DNA from: Chara braunii
Lineage: Eukaryota; Streptophyta; Charophyceae; Charales; Characeae
Direction: 5' to 3'
NCBI GenBank assembly: GCA_003427395.1
Contig: BFEA01000267.1
Coordinates: 1,496,041-1,522,801, forward strand
DNA: 26,761 nucleotides
The stretch's first letter is position 1. Each line of letters starts with the position of its first letter. The notes under the pieces are model-generated. The model did no database searches. It had not been told where the DNA came from and saw nothing but the letters and a program-made list of their open reading frames with translations. A program made the position numbers and the translations under genes. Positions 18,243-26,761 of this stretch are shown here, in pieces.

Positions 18243-19290
18243 GAGCCTCGTTCCACACCACTTGAGAACTCTCGAGTTTCAAGTGCACACTAATGGCGAA
18301 ATTGTGATTTGCACTGCGCAGCCTCCTCTTTCCATGCACACTAGAGACTGCACTTGAAAATGTCGCACTTGAAAGGAAAACACCCTGGCTCCCCCTTCTG
18401 CAGAGACTTTCTATCCAGTAGGCCGGCACCCGGCCTTCAGAATGTCCGCCTACGGTGTGCTGTTTGTGCTGTTTGGTACTCTAGGGACCGCTCGGGGGGA
18501 GGTGTAGTGCGGGAGCGCGCGCACGGCTGGTTTTCGATTTCGAAACTTGTTGGGGGTACAGTGCGGCGCTCCGCAGCCTACAGGATTGCAACGCGTGCAA
18601 AAGTGGACACAAAGCAGCAACAACTTCCTCTCATGGTCCGCCATGCACGTCGCAGCACAGCGCAGAAGATAGGGATGGACAATGAAGGTTTGCAGAAGCA
18701 CGTGCGAACGCCGGTGCAGGAACCTGCAGCAACCGTGCTTGTCTTGTACTGCCATTTGGACCTGCCGCGGTAGAACATCCCTCGCCCACAACAATCCGTC
18801 CCAACGGCTACGTGCAGCTGCAGCGTGGCGACCGATTTGAATCTTCCCACCCCAATGACGGTGCACCACGCGATACAACGGTAACCGTGCGTGTGTGCCC
18901 CAACGGCCCGCAGGAATCCCCAGCCACCACCGCCCACGGTTCCACTGCTGGCGCCCGGTCCCGCCACCGGTAACCGTTGCTTGCTGGACCGCAAAAACGA
19001 CAGGCCATGAACCAGGTACACGCAGCGTAAAAAAAAAAAAACAAAAAAAAAAAAAAACACTGCCCCCGCAGCTGAAACCCAAGGGTAGCTCTTCAACTCA
19101 AGGCACCTCGGGGAGGTGACTTGAACTCGAGTGTGATTTTGCCTGGGCTGCGCTTGAGTTTCAAGAGAGGCCACTTGAGATGCAAAATGTGAAAACAAAA
19201 AAGCATTTCTCTTGGGCAGGGTGGAACGACCATTTTTTGCGTCGCACTTGAACTCAAGTACTTGAACTCAAGTGGCGTGGAACGAGGCTC
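18243..19290. mobile_element. TIR element, about 1.05 kb, with ACTTGA subterminal repeats
   Basis: The left end GAGCCTCGTTCCACACCACT is mirrored at the right by AGTGGCGTGGAACGAGGCTC. AAA flanks both ends (18240-18242 and 19291-19293), a possible 3-bp target-site duplication. The octamer-like motif CACTTGAA/CTCAAGTG recurs about ten times near both ends (for example 18350, 18365, 19117, 19150, 19245, 19260). The interior (about 18450-19080) is GC-rich and open on both strands for up to about 200 codons, but neither reading has a recognisable DDE transposase motif. It may be captured or decayed sequence. An A-rich tract at 19029-19056 breaks the minus frame's credibility. Confidence 0.65.
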
Positions 19291-19688
19291 AAAGACCAGA
19301 CTGAAGCATTACCGGTTTCGCTTTTTACAGGGCCCCCCGAGTGGGACCCAACGAGATCTTCCGAAAGAAAGTACACCGAGCAACACTATCTTAGCTACTG
19401 TTTTAATTCTTTTTTTCTCTTTTTTTTGTTTTTTTTTGAACGTCCAGGGTGTTGTAGAGCCCAGTTACTAGGCTCACATTGATCACCCGGAGCTGTCAGC
19501 CATGGTTGCTAGAGACAAGGCTACCTCCCATCCCATCCTTGCGTCAATACTCCTAGCGCACCCCCTATTCCCACTATCCTACCTCAGTGTGACCAGCACT
19601 CAGGACCATTACCCTACCAACGAGGGGAACTTGGACCGAACAGTAGTGACAGGCACCAGGGCTAGTGATTCAGCCCTGGTGGAAGCGT

Positions 19689-21145
19689 TGTGACGCCCAA
19701 CCTCACGCCCAGCGCAACTTCCTGATCGAAGTGGGATGGGGGCCTGGAAGTGCGAAAAGGGGTGTGCCAAGGATTTTAGGAAAGTGGGGGTGGAGTCCCA
19801 GGTCGGAACTGAGATCTCCTGCTTCAAGTTTCGGGGGTATGAGGGTGTACTCAGAAGGGAGGTTGCTGATGTCGTGCAGCATAAGGCAGATGGCATGCGC
19901 AGTGCATCTCAGGCTAAAGATTCGGGCCACCTTCCCGCTATCGTCGTACCGATAGATCTAAACACTTGCATTCTTGAACAAAATCCCAACAACATTGCCT
20001 CTGTCAACAGGTTTAAATTTTAAGGTCGAAAGGAAAGGGGAGTCACCATCTCCTCTGATTTCGCCTTCGTAGCCGGTTGTGTGGCTCGATCAGTCGTCGG
20101 CACCCCTCGGCTTCAGTTCGGGCTTGCCGAGCAAATTCCGAGGCTTGATAAGCCTGGTGCCGCCGGCACTTTTCGCACGGTTTGCGGGGCCAACAGCGGG
20201 CTATAGAGTTCCACGGCACCACTATGAGTTGGTGATAGGGAAGGAGGAGGTGGAAGGGAGGGAAACTGGTAGTAATAACGACGAAGCCAAGGGATATGAA
20301 ATATTGCGTGTTATAAGTTTTCGGGTAATCGGGGCCCCTGGGGTCGTTAGTTATGACACTGTGAAAACCCTCGCGCATAATCGGTCGTTTTCTGTTAGGC
20401 CGAGGAATTCCAGATTTCTTAAATTTCTCCGCCGTCTGAGTGTTTCATTTTCCCAGTATTCGCGGTATTCCAAGTCCCTCAGGCTCTCACGATCGGACAT
20501 CCAAAAGGAAAATTTTGCAGCCATATCCATTTAGAAAGCTCGGCCTCTTGCAACCTCGTGCGAAGTTTGAGGCTGACTCACGTAGTCGAGTGCGTACGTA
20601 GCGACTCAGTTTCCTCGAGATCGCGGTCGTATGCGCACGTGTACGTGTACGTGAGAAAAAACGGATTGGTTATGGGGGTCGATCTCATCCAACATGCATG
20701 CAGATATCCTACCCCTTCTACGTTGGGTGCAATCCGATCATTGCATGCCATACATGTGACGGAAAGGAGGAAAGAGGGGATAGAACAATCAACTCCTCGC
20801 AACACTCTGGGTGATCGAAGGTTAACGGCTTAAGTCCATACATCCACAACGATCGTCTTCAATCAGATCTGAACGTATAGCTCACGCAAGCGAATAGTGG
20901 ACAGAGACAAAATAGGCATCGCAAAACAGATTGGAAATCCGAAAATATCGCTAACAAAAGGGACTTCACATTCATTCCATGCATGCATACAAGGTAAACG
21001 ACAAGGAAAATCCGAGACGATTTTCAAGAGAAGTCAAAAAAGAAGGTCGCGATAAAATCGACCATATCCAGATCCAAAATTATACAGATGAACAGAGGAG
21101 ATGAAAGGAACAACAAAAAGAACCTTATCCCACACCCACACAACT

Positions 21146-21211
<66 letters not shown>

Positions 21212-21226
21212 CCCTCTCTCCCCCAC

Positions 21227-21310
<84 letters not shown>

Positions 21311-22320
21311 CGCTCCCGATGTAGGCAGTCCGTCGCCTCGCATCCATACAGAGTTGTCACCCCGCTTGGTCCGAGCATGCAAACCAAGTTCGCCCGTGCG
21401 CCACAGTCCGTCGCGGCCCCGCACCTCAACCCCTCGTACCCGACACCAGCTCGTCGGATCGCCCAACTCTCATACTTACTCACCTTCCAAACTTGCTCGT
21501 TAGTCGACCCTCACTGATCGCGCTAACCTCGAAATTCTTAGAGAGCAAACTAATCGCGCTTGCGAAATTTATAGCATGCATGCCCGCGCGAAAGGTACAG
21601 GATTAAGCCCAGATGGACAAAAAGAGAAGAGAGGAAATGCCTACGTCTGCATGGCCAGACCGCGGCGTGGGGGTCGTAGCCATACTCCACGTATCAATCC
21701 GGTCATGCAGGCATTTAGGCCAATAGAAACGGGGTATGCGAGGCGAGGAAGAAGGAGAAGGCGGGCAAACACAAGGGAATCAAGAAAGAAGAAAGATACA
21801 GTTACAATGGGGTCCACCAAAATGATAGTTACGCAGGATTAAGGGCACGATACAGTCAGAGCCCAGTTCCCAGTGCAGCAAGATGCGCGCAGACGCGGCG
21901 TAGAAAAATTCAGAGTACCTAAATTCCTATCCTAAGTCCTAACAACACAGGGAAATTCCAAAAAAGCAGAAAAGAAAAACAATTCTGCGAGCCCGTGGGG
22001 GCTGGTCATCAGTTGAAAATTCAAAAACGATATTCCCGTGCGATGATCGCGTCAAAATTCCCAGTGCTCACAGCAGAACAAGAAAGAAGCTATGGTACAG
22101 TTACTTCTTACGCCCGTCATGGCGCGACCATCCAACTGTCGGTACGGGTTTTTCCCGACATCGATCCGACAACTTCCGACAGAAAACGAAAAAAAACGAG
22201 GGCATCCATGCAACTAGCCCGCCCAACCAATCTTTCTATAGCCCACTCCTTCGACCCGTCGCATTCCCCCAAGTGGTTTCGTGCAGAAAGTTGCACGACT
22301 ACAGAAAATAGTTTGTCACA
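19689..22320. mobile_element. Putative LTR, copy B (2.6 kb)
   Basis: It begins TGTGACGCCC and ends GTTTGTCACA, and is homologous and co-linear with 3289-5608 (landmarks listed there). It is longer mainly because of a large CT microsatellite at 21147-21308. No homologous internal region lies on either side, so it is likely a solo LTR or fragment. If the ends are taken one base out (TTGTGAC...GTCAC), AGCG is found on both flanks as a possible 4-bp duplication. The copies differ by many substitutions and indels, so the insertions are old or belong to different subfamilies. Confidence 0.6.
21147..21308. repeat. Interrupted (CT)n microsatellite inside LTR copy B
   Basis: Two long CT runs (21147-21209 and 21231-21308) are separated by a C-rich interruption of about 21 bases. 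The equivalent place in copy A (about 4553-4572) has only a short CT run. Confidence 0.95.
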
Positions 22321-22348
22321 GCGAATGTCGAACGAGCCTTGTCGTACT

Positions 22349-22534
22349 GGAACTTCAGACACCAGGTTCAAGCAATCACCTATTAGCCCCTAAGTAGACC
22401 TACTAGTAACTCACGCCCTCTGTTATCATTGAGACGCCTATTATTAGTTGGTTGTGACCTCCTCCCACCCCTATGGTTATATATGTGGGGACAAGGAACT
22501 TCGGACGCCAGGCTCAAGCAATCACGGCCTATTA
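22349..22534. repeat. Direct repeat pair (about 38 bp)
   Basis: GGAACTTCAGACACCAGGTT continues to CAAGCAATCACCTATTA at 22349-22385. It recurs as GGAACTTCGGACGCCAGGCT through CAAGCAATCACGGCCTATTA at 22495-22534. It lies just outside LTR copy B and just before the AT-rich foldback cluster. Confidence 0.7.
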
Positions 22535-22535
22535 T

Positions 22536-22798
22536 ATATGCGTTGTATTCAAGTTTTCCAAAAAAGGGGTTTTTGGAAAGTTAAACCCTTTTCTTCGAAT
22601 ACAAGGGCACTTCGAATATAACGCATGCGTGTTCTATTCGAATAATGCGCATATACGTTATATTTGAATTCCACGAAGAGAAAATCGTTGTATTCGAATA
22701 TAACCTATTTTTTCCCCCGAAGGTCAACACATGCTCTGTTCTTGCCCTGGTAAACGAGACAGGCCCGTGTAGGCATGTAATCACAGATCACGGCCCAT

Positions 22799-22853
<55 letters not shown>

Positions 22854-23267
22854 TAAGGCGCTTCTGACAACGAAGAATGCGTCACAGCCAAGAAAGTCGA
22901 AAAATAAGAAAGCCACTCACCAAGGTCCCGCTGCACTACCGTGGTCACCGAGAAAGGGGTTGTATTTATGCACGTTCTAGTGGAAGATTCATTCCCATTT
23001 TGCACATTTGCTGAGGACTGGACAAAGGGCCCACGTAGGGGAAAGGAATGAAACTCAACTAGAACATGGAAAGGTACATCGCTACTTTATTTTTACCTTT
23101 TTGCCAAGGCTTTGAGGCCCCCAGCCGTGGTCCAGAACTGAGCCTACTCAGCCTGGACCCGACCCCCTTGTGCAGGCAAAGTTGATCTCGTTCACTCGGA
23201 CATAACACATATGCATTATAAACGAATACAGCGCACAATATATGTTATATTCGCTTACAACGCATAT
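22536..23267. mobile_element. AT-rich foldback cluster, possible TIR element
   Basis: ATATGCGTTGTA at 22536-22547 is matched by its complement TACAACGCATAT at 23256-23267. Inside, TTCGAATA-type palindromes recur (about 22597, 22612, 22636, 22695). Nested stems are visible: TTTCCAAAAA/TTTTTGGAAA near 22555-22580, TTGTATTC/GAATACAA, and TTCGAATATAACG/CGTTATATTTGAA. No coding sequence. A CT microsatellite lies within it. Confidence 0.4.
22800..22847. repeat. (CT)n microsatellite
   Basis: About 23-24 uninterrupted CT units. Confidence 0.95.
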
Positions 23268-23850
23268 GCCTTATGTTCAGGGGAAGACGGTAGTAAGTAC
23301 CTTGCCTCGACGCAGTTGAGGGGCGACCCTATGCGCCCTTAATCTGTTGCCAACGGATAGACAACCCTCCTCCAGACCCTTGTTATCAGTTGGGCTCCTC
23401 CCCCCCCAAAGGCCCCCATGCCTACTTGATCTATCCTCAGTAGAAGACGGTCTCCCACCTATCAGCAGATTTCGTTCATCGGCTAGGTACTTCCCATAGG
23501 GATCGGAAGGGACAGACTACAAACTCGGTAGGTGATGGGCCATCAGCCATCCTTCCACTAGCCCCAAGCCTTGTCCCTCCGATGTGCCTATCGTGGTTGT
23601 ACCTGTAGTTAGTATCTGGGGTAGTGTCTCTCAAGTTTACTTGCTGTAATTTTTCTCAATCAACTAGCGCAAGTGGAAAATATTCTCACTGCTATACTAA
23701 TGATGGACACATGACCTTCTTAGCCAACAACTAATCCTATTTACGGTCTCGGATTCCTCATCTTGTTTCAATGCCAATAAAGTCATTCATTATCCTCATT
23801 TGTACCACTTACCTACTCTCTGTAGGTTGTAGCCCCTCTCGCCTACTCGC
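23268..23850. other. No gene seen; possible 3' part of LINE copy 1
   Basis: C/T-rich sequence without a credible reading frame. It may include the 3' untranslated tail of the adjoining minus-strand LINE, whose poly-A end I could not locate. Confidence 0.3.
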
Positions 23851-24769
23851 GGTCTGTAACCAGCCCAGCCTTGGTCGGTTGGAACTCGCGTTCCCAGATA
23901 CCTTGACACTCTACCACCCTCCTCCCTCTCTTGTGCCTCTTGCGGCCGAATCCGAACCTAACTGTAGAAACCGAGTGTCCTGGTTTCCAATTAATCATCA
24001 ATCTCATCTACGTCCTTTCTGTCTGTCTCAACTCATCTTTCGAAGGCTCCCGAATCCAAAGGGATAGAACTAGACCCCCCACGTTTTTTTGTGCCTCACT
24101 CGGCCTGTCGAAACCGAATGCCTTGGTTTCCAACTAATCATCAACCTCATCTACGTCAACCAACGGAGTTGCCTGCCGTTTCCTCTTCCAGACTTTGCCT
24201 TTCGCCTCCAGTCCACCCGAATTGCATCCCTCAAGCCCTGACGGACTGCTTTTTTGATTTTTAGATCAGAAAAAGGTCTCCTTTGAAATCTTGACCTATT
24301 TTTGTCCTCCCAGGTAATATCGCACAACAATTCTCGTACCGCTTGTGCGACAAGTCCCCACCCTCTCTTCCCATCCATTCCTCCAGGTAAGAACACACTT
24401 TTCCTCTCATTCCACCCAAGGGTCTCTAAGTGAACGCCAGTGATGCGCCCACCATTTCCAAATGCGCTTTGAAGATGGGCATTCCCACCAGAGATGTCTG
24501 GTGGACTCAAAAGGCCAACTGCAGCGTGAACACTTCAATTCTACTTGCACACCGCTACCTACCAGCCAGACTGCAGACGGGGTTGTCAGCAGAGGGAGCA
24601 GCCATAAGATCGTTCCTTGTTTCCCATTCGGAAGACTGGTCAGTATTTCCCATAGCTTTTTGAATTGGGGTGTTCAAGTTGTGTCAGATAAGTCCTTCAT
24701 TGTGACTGCTTGCCACCTGTTGAATGTCACCTCTGCAGGAATCTTTAAGCGGCGAATATAAATGCTCGT
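23850..24769 (-). pseudogene. LINE (non-LTR retrotransposon) 3' fragment, copy 1
   Basis: On the minus strand from about 24769 the degenerate frame includes a zf-RVT-type zinc finger: CSRCSWPFESTRHLWWECPS at about 24525-24466, followed by KRIWKWWAHHW. After a frameshift near 24425 the reading continues as VAQAVRELLCDITWEDKNRS...RDAIRVDWRRKAKSG, ending at a stop near 24151. This is the C-terminal end downstream of reverse transcriptase in plant-type LINEs. The 3' untranslated part (to about 23850) carries a diverged internal duplication (around 23950-24014 and 24100-24160). It is 5'-truncated: its upstream edge meets the first base of the U6 snRNA. Stops and frameshifts show it is dead. Confidence 0.7.
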
Positions 24770-24814
24770 GTGGCCCTTCGGGACATCCATAAAAATTGGA
24801 ACAATACAGAGACG
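24770..24814 (+). pseudogene. U6 snRNA, 5' half (split gene)
   Basis: GTGGCCCTTCGGGACATCC followed by ATAAAAATTGGAACAATACAGAGA matches the plant-type U6 5' stem-loop and runs through the ACAGAGA box that pairs with the 5' splice site. There are small indels in the stem-loop. The match stops at 24814 where a poly-T (minus-strand poly-A) begins. No plant U6 promoter spacing is evident: a TATAAA lies only about 14 bases upstream, inside LINE sequence, so even before disruption this may have been a pseudogene copy. Confidence 0.85.
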
Positions 24815-25269
24815 TTTTTTTTTCTTTTTCCCCAAACAATTCAATTACTTGTCAAATCTGGATAGGATGGTCTTTCACGCCTTTTCTTATTGTCATTATA
24901 TTATTGCGGGAACCCCGTTGAAGCCATATCCATGCTCAAACCTCCAACAAGGGAACATGCGGGAGCTGCACCCACCAGCAGGTGTGATACCTGCTACAGC
25001 AGGTGGGAGATATTGCCCAGGGGTCAGCCGGTAGCATCAGGACCAAACTTCTTCGATGGGTTAGACACTGTGCCTCCCCTCTGGTCCCCCCCCCCTATGA
25101 ACATCAGCAGTCTCTGATCATTGCCACTGGGGGGGGGGGGGACCAACAACATATCTCTAGGTGGGGAGCGCCAAGCTTCCCCAGAAGGTACATGAGGCCA
25201 ATGGGAATTGAACTCAAGATGTCCTGAATGCCACTTGCGTGTCTTACCAACTCAGCTAGGCCGCTGGAT
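24815..25269 (-). mobile_element. tRNA-derived SINE inserted in U6
   Basis: The 5' head on the minus strand (25266 to 25190) reads GCGGCCTAGCTGAGTTGG, with a perfect A box TAGCTGAGTTGG, and a B box AGTTCAATTCC about 34 bases later. The spacing and text are very tRNA-like. The 3' end is an A-rich tail at 24815-24829 (minus strand). The body contains ACCTGCT/AGCAGGT and a poly-C/poly-G inverted pair (about 25083-25142). Flanks are ATACAGAGA on the left and ATATAGAGA on the right, a probable target-site duplication within the U6 ACAGAGA region. Pol III promoter boxes plus A tail imply mobilisation by a LINE. Confidence 0.7.
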
Positions 25270-25284
25270 ATATAGAGAGATTTA
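25270..25284 (+). repeat. U6 target-site remnant between SINE and LINE
   Basis: ATATAGAGAGATTTA aligns with U6 ATACAGAGAAGATTA with few changes. It is the copy of the target left between the SINE 5' end and the LINE poly-A tail, and shows that both insertions used the same stretch of U6. Confidence 0.6.
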
Positions 25285-25285
25285 C

Positions 25286-26365
25286 TTTTTTTTTCCTTTT
25301 TGAAGTTCATTATCAGCTCAGACTGAGGTCAGGGACCTCACAATTCAACCCAAGGTTATCCTGGCAGCAACAGCCAATTTAGCTTATGTGTCTGCAAATG
25401 GAAATTACCCAAGAGTAGCATTCTCCATTCTTCAAGTTCCACTTTGATATTGGAAACCTCCAAGCTATGATTGTACATATCCACCCTCATAACAAAATCC
25501 TAGCCAACCCTACTTCACGAACCTAGCTACGGTCTGAACTCGACCCAGCTTCGGCCGAGGAGGAACCCAGTTCCCTCATGCCCCTTGACACTCTCCCAAC
25601 CCTCCCACCCCCACGGTCTCCTGCGACTGGTGACTGGAACCGAGTGCCCAGATTCAATCCTCAATTTGTTCCTTACCTCTATCCATGGTCCAGCCATCTA
25701 CTGAGGACCACCTGCCCGTCCACGGAGATGGATACAATCCTGTCACTGAGGGCCTAGGTGTTTCAGAAACACACGACCCCCTCCCTTCGTCTACCTAGAA
25801 CCGCCTTCCTGGACCAATCAGCCCTGATGGCGGTGACCAATAAGCCTCTAAAAGTTGCCTCAGCCTGTTTTTTAGGGAGGCCTTCTCCTTTGAACCTTAG
25901 GTCATTCCTATCTAACCAAATGACCCAGAGCATTGCTGCCCTGGCCACCTGTGCCACATAACCCCACCCCTCTCCACTTCAATAATTGTATGGGAGTCCA
26001 CCAAGCAGAACCCATCTATGACCAGTCACAATCTCCTCCCTTGTGATCCATCTCCAATAACTTTCCCACCAATCCCACCATTTTTTTTATTCGGGACATT
26101 ACCACCAAAGATGTCTCATTAACTCTTGTGCTTCATGACATCTTTCACAGCGAGTGTTGATCTCTATTCCTTTATCCCTTCACCACTGTGATGTGGGGAC
26201 TGCCAGGTATGACTGCAACCACAAAAGAGAGGCGAACTCAAGTCCTTTAGTTGGGCCTAAAGATTGGGAAGCTCCGTCTCAGAGGGAGGAAGGAGCTCAG
26301 GAATCTCTCTCTCCCATCGGTTGGCGATCTTACTATAGAGTGGACCCGATGTCTTTCTCCTCTTT
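25286..26365 (-). pseudogene. 5'-truncated LINE copy 2 inserted in U6
   Basis: The minus-strand 3' end is the A-rich tail at 25286-25301. In one frame from about 26165 to 25763 it reads TRCERCHEAQELMRHLWW, a zf-RVT Cys/His finger, then after a stop WWDWWESYW, and finally VAQVARAAMLWVIWLDRNDL...RADWSRKAVLGRRRE. Three in-frame stops interrupt this otherwise continuous frame. It aligns with LINE copy 1 (VAQAVRELLCDITWEDKNRS...RVDWRRKAKSG), so the two belong to one family. The insertion is flanked by U6 target copies: ATATAGAGAGATTTA on the left, ATACAAAGAAGACTA on the right. Reverse transcriptase and endonuclease parts are missing through 5' truncation. Confidence 0.75.
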
Positions 26366-26434
26366 ATACAAAGAAGACTAGCATGGCACCTGTGCAAGGA
26401 TGACATGCATAAATCGAGAAATAGTCCAATTTTT
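26366..26434 (+). pseudogene. U6 snRNA, 3' half (split gene)
   Basis: ATACAAAGAAGACTAGCATG continues to GGCACCTGTGCAAGGATGAC and ATAAATCGAGAAATAGTCC, ending in TTTTT. This matches plant U6 from the ACAGAGA box through the AGC triad region, internal stem-loop and 3' terminal pol III terminator, with scattered C-to-T or G-to-A-like changes. With 24770-24814 it makes one full U6 interrupted by about 1.55 kb. Confidence 0.9.
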
Positions 26435-26723
26435 GTTAATAACTTAAAAGGGATAATTTGCAGAATACCCCTATAAGTTTTGATATACGCCAAAATATCC
26501 TTAAATGTTGTGGGTACAGCGGAATACCCCTCTAACACGGAAAACGTTTTGTGAAATGCCCCAGACATCGGTCACGGTCGGACCTGCCATCTTTGCAAAC
26601 GACCCGTACCTGATACTATCCATCTTTGCGAAATGCCCCAGTATGTGCCGACTTTTCCCTGCTCTATGTATTTTCGTCTTACCCCTAGCGGCCCAGGTCA
26701 TCTTTGCATTTTGCCCCCAAGGG
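26435..26723. repeat. Low-complexity flank with recurring ATACCCC / GAAATGCCCC motifs
   Basis: GAATACCCCT occurs twice (about 26464 and 26522), GAAATGCCCCAG twice (about 26552 and 26629) and CATCTTTGC three times. It may be a diverged tandem repeat or a MITE flank. No gene. Confidence 0.4.
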
Positions 26724-26761
26724 CGAGAGAGAGAGAGAGAGAGGGGGGGGGGGGGGGGGGG
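26724..26761. repeat. (GA)n then poly-G at the window edge
   Basis: About ten GA units pass into a G run reaching the last base. A G homopolymer at the end of sequence is often a sequencing or assembly artefact. Confidence 0.85.

Noticed and set aside
18450-19198. Two minus-strand frames of about 206-210 codons as genes
   Set aside because: They overlap each other in different frames, include Phe runs from an A-rich tract and show no domain. They lie inside a TIR element.
21024-21517. Arg-Glu or Leu-Ser repeat proteins
   Set aside because: These are translations of the CT microsatellite within LTR copy B.
24770-26434. Functional U6 gene with a genuine intron, as in some fungi
   Set aside because: The interruption ends in retroposon poly-A tails, carries dead LINE and SINE sequence and has duplicated target copies. 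There is no GT...AG junction at the breakpoints.
26743-26761. Poly-G as a telomeric or regulatory G tract
   Set aside because: A homopolymer at the edge after a GA microsatellite is most simply a sequencing or assembly end effect.

Overview
This window looks like nuclear DNA from a green-lineage (streptophyte) eukaryote. The best evidence is a broken U6 snRNA gene at the right end: its 5' stem-loop and 3' domain match the plant type. The density of diverged transposons, CT microsatellites, poly-A/poly-T retroposon tails and an assembly gap also fit. A charophyte alga such as Chara is my best guess; this is inference from sequence style, not a database result. No intact conserved housekeeping gene is visible. 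The only long reading frame worth keeping is an acidic, repeat-rich 544-residue frame on the minus strand at 15.3-17.0 kb.

Layout. 0-2.6 kb: a cluster of foldback and terminal-inverted-repeat (TIR) elements that share a GGTCCCAC-like end, plus a retroposon insertion consisting of only a poly-A tail with a 13-bp target-site duplication. 2.8-3.3 kb: tRNA-derived SINE-like pieces. 3.29-5.61 kb: a 2.3-kb repeat bounded by TGTGA...TCACA (putative LTR). A second diverged copy lies at 19.69-22.32 kb in the same orientation. 5.6-8.0 kb: GC-rich DNA with a decayed minus-strand coding region, probably transposon-derived. 9.1-10.4 kb: an array of 17 hairpin units, each with a UAAGUU-type hexaloop and paired, co-varying stems. 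This is the most unusual object here. 10.7-14.6 kb: no recognisable genes, but short and long direct repeats and one weak signal-anchor exon candidate. 14.64-15.30 kb: CT/TG microsatellite and a 567-bp gap. 15.3-17.1 kb: the acidic frame with an in-frame 33-bp minisatellite. 17.17-17.68 and 18.24-19.29 kb: two non-autonomous TIR elements with related ends and dense subterminal motifs.

22.5-26.8 kb: AT-rich foldback sequence, then a retroposon pile-up. A U6 snRNA gene (plus strand) has been split at the ACAGAGA/AGATTA region by two poly-A-tailed retroposons in antisense orientation: a 5'-truncated LINE carrying a zf-RVT C-terminus and a tRNA-derived SINE. Each is flanked by a recognisable copy of the same U6 target. 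A third, related LINE fragment abuts the U6 5' end. Two separate insertions at one U6 site suggest target-specific retrotransposition.

All alignments, counts and pairings were made by eye, without any database or folding program.
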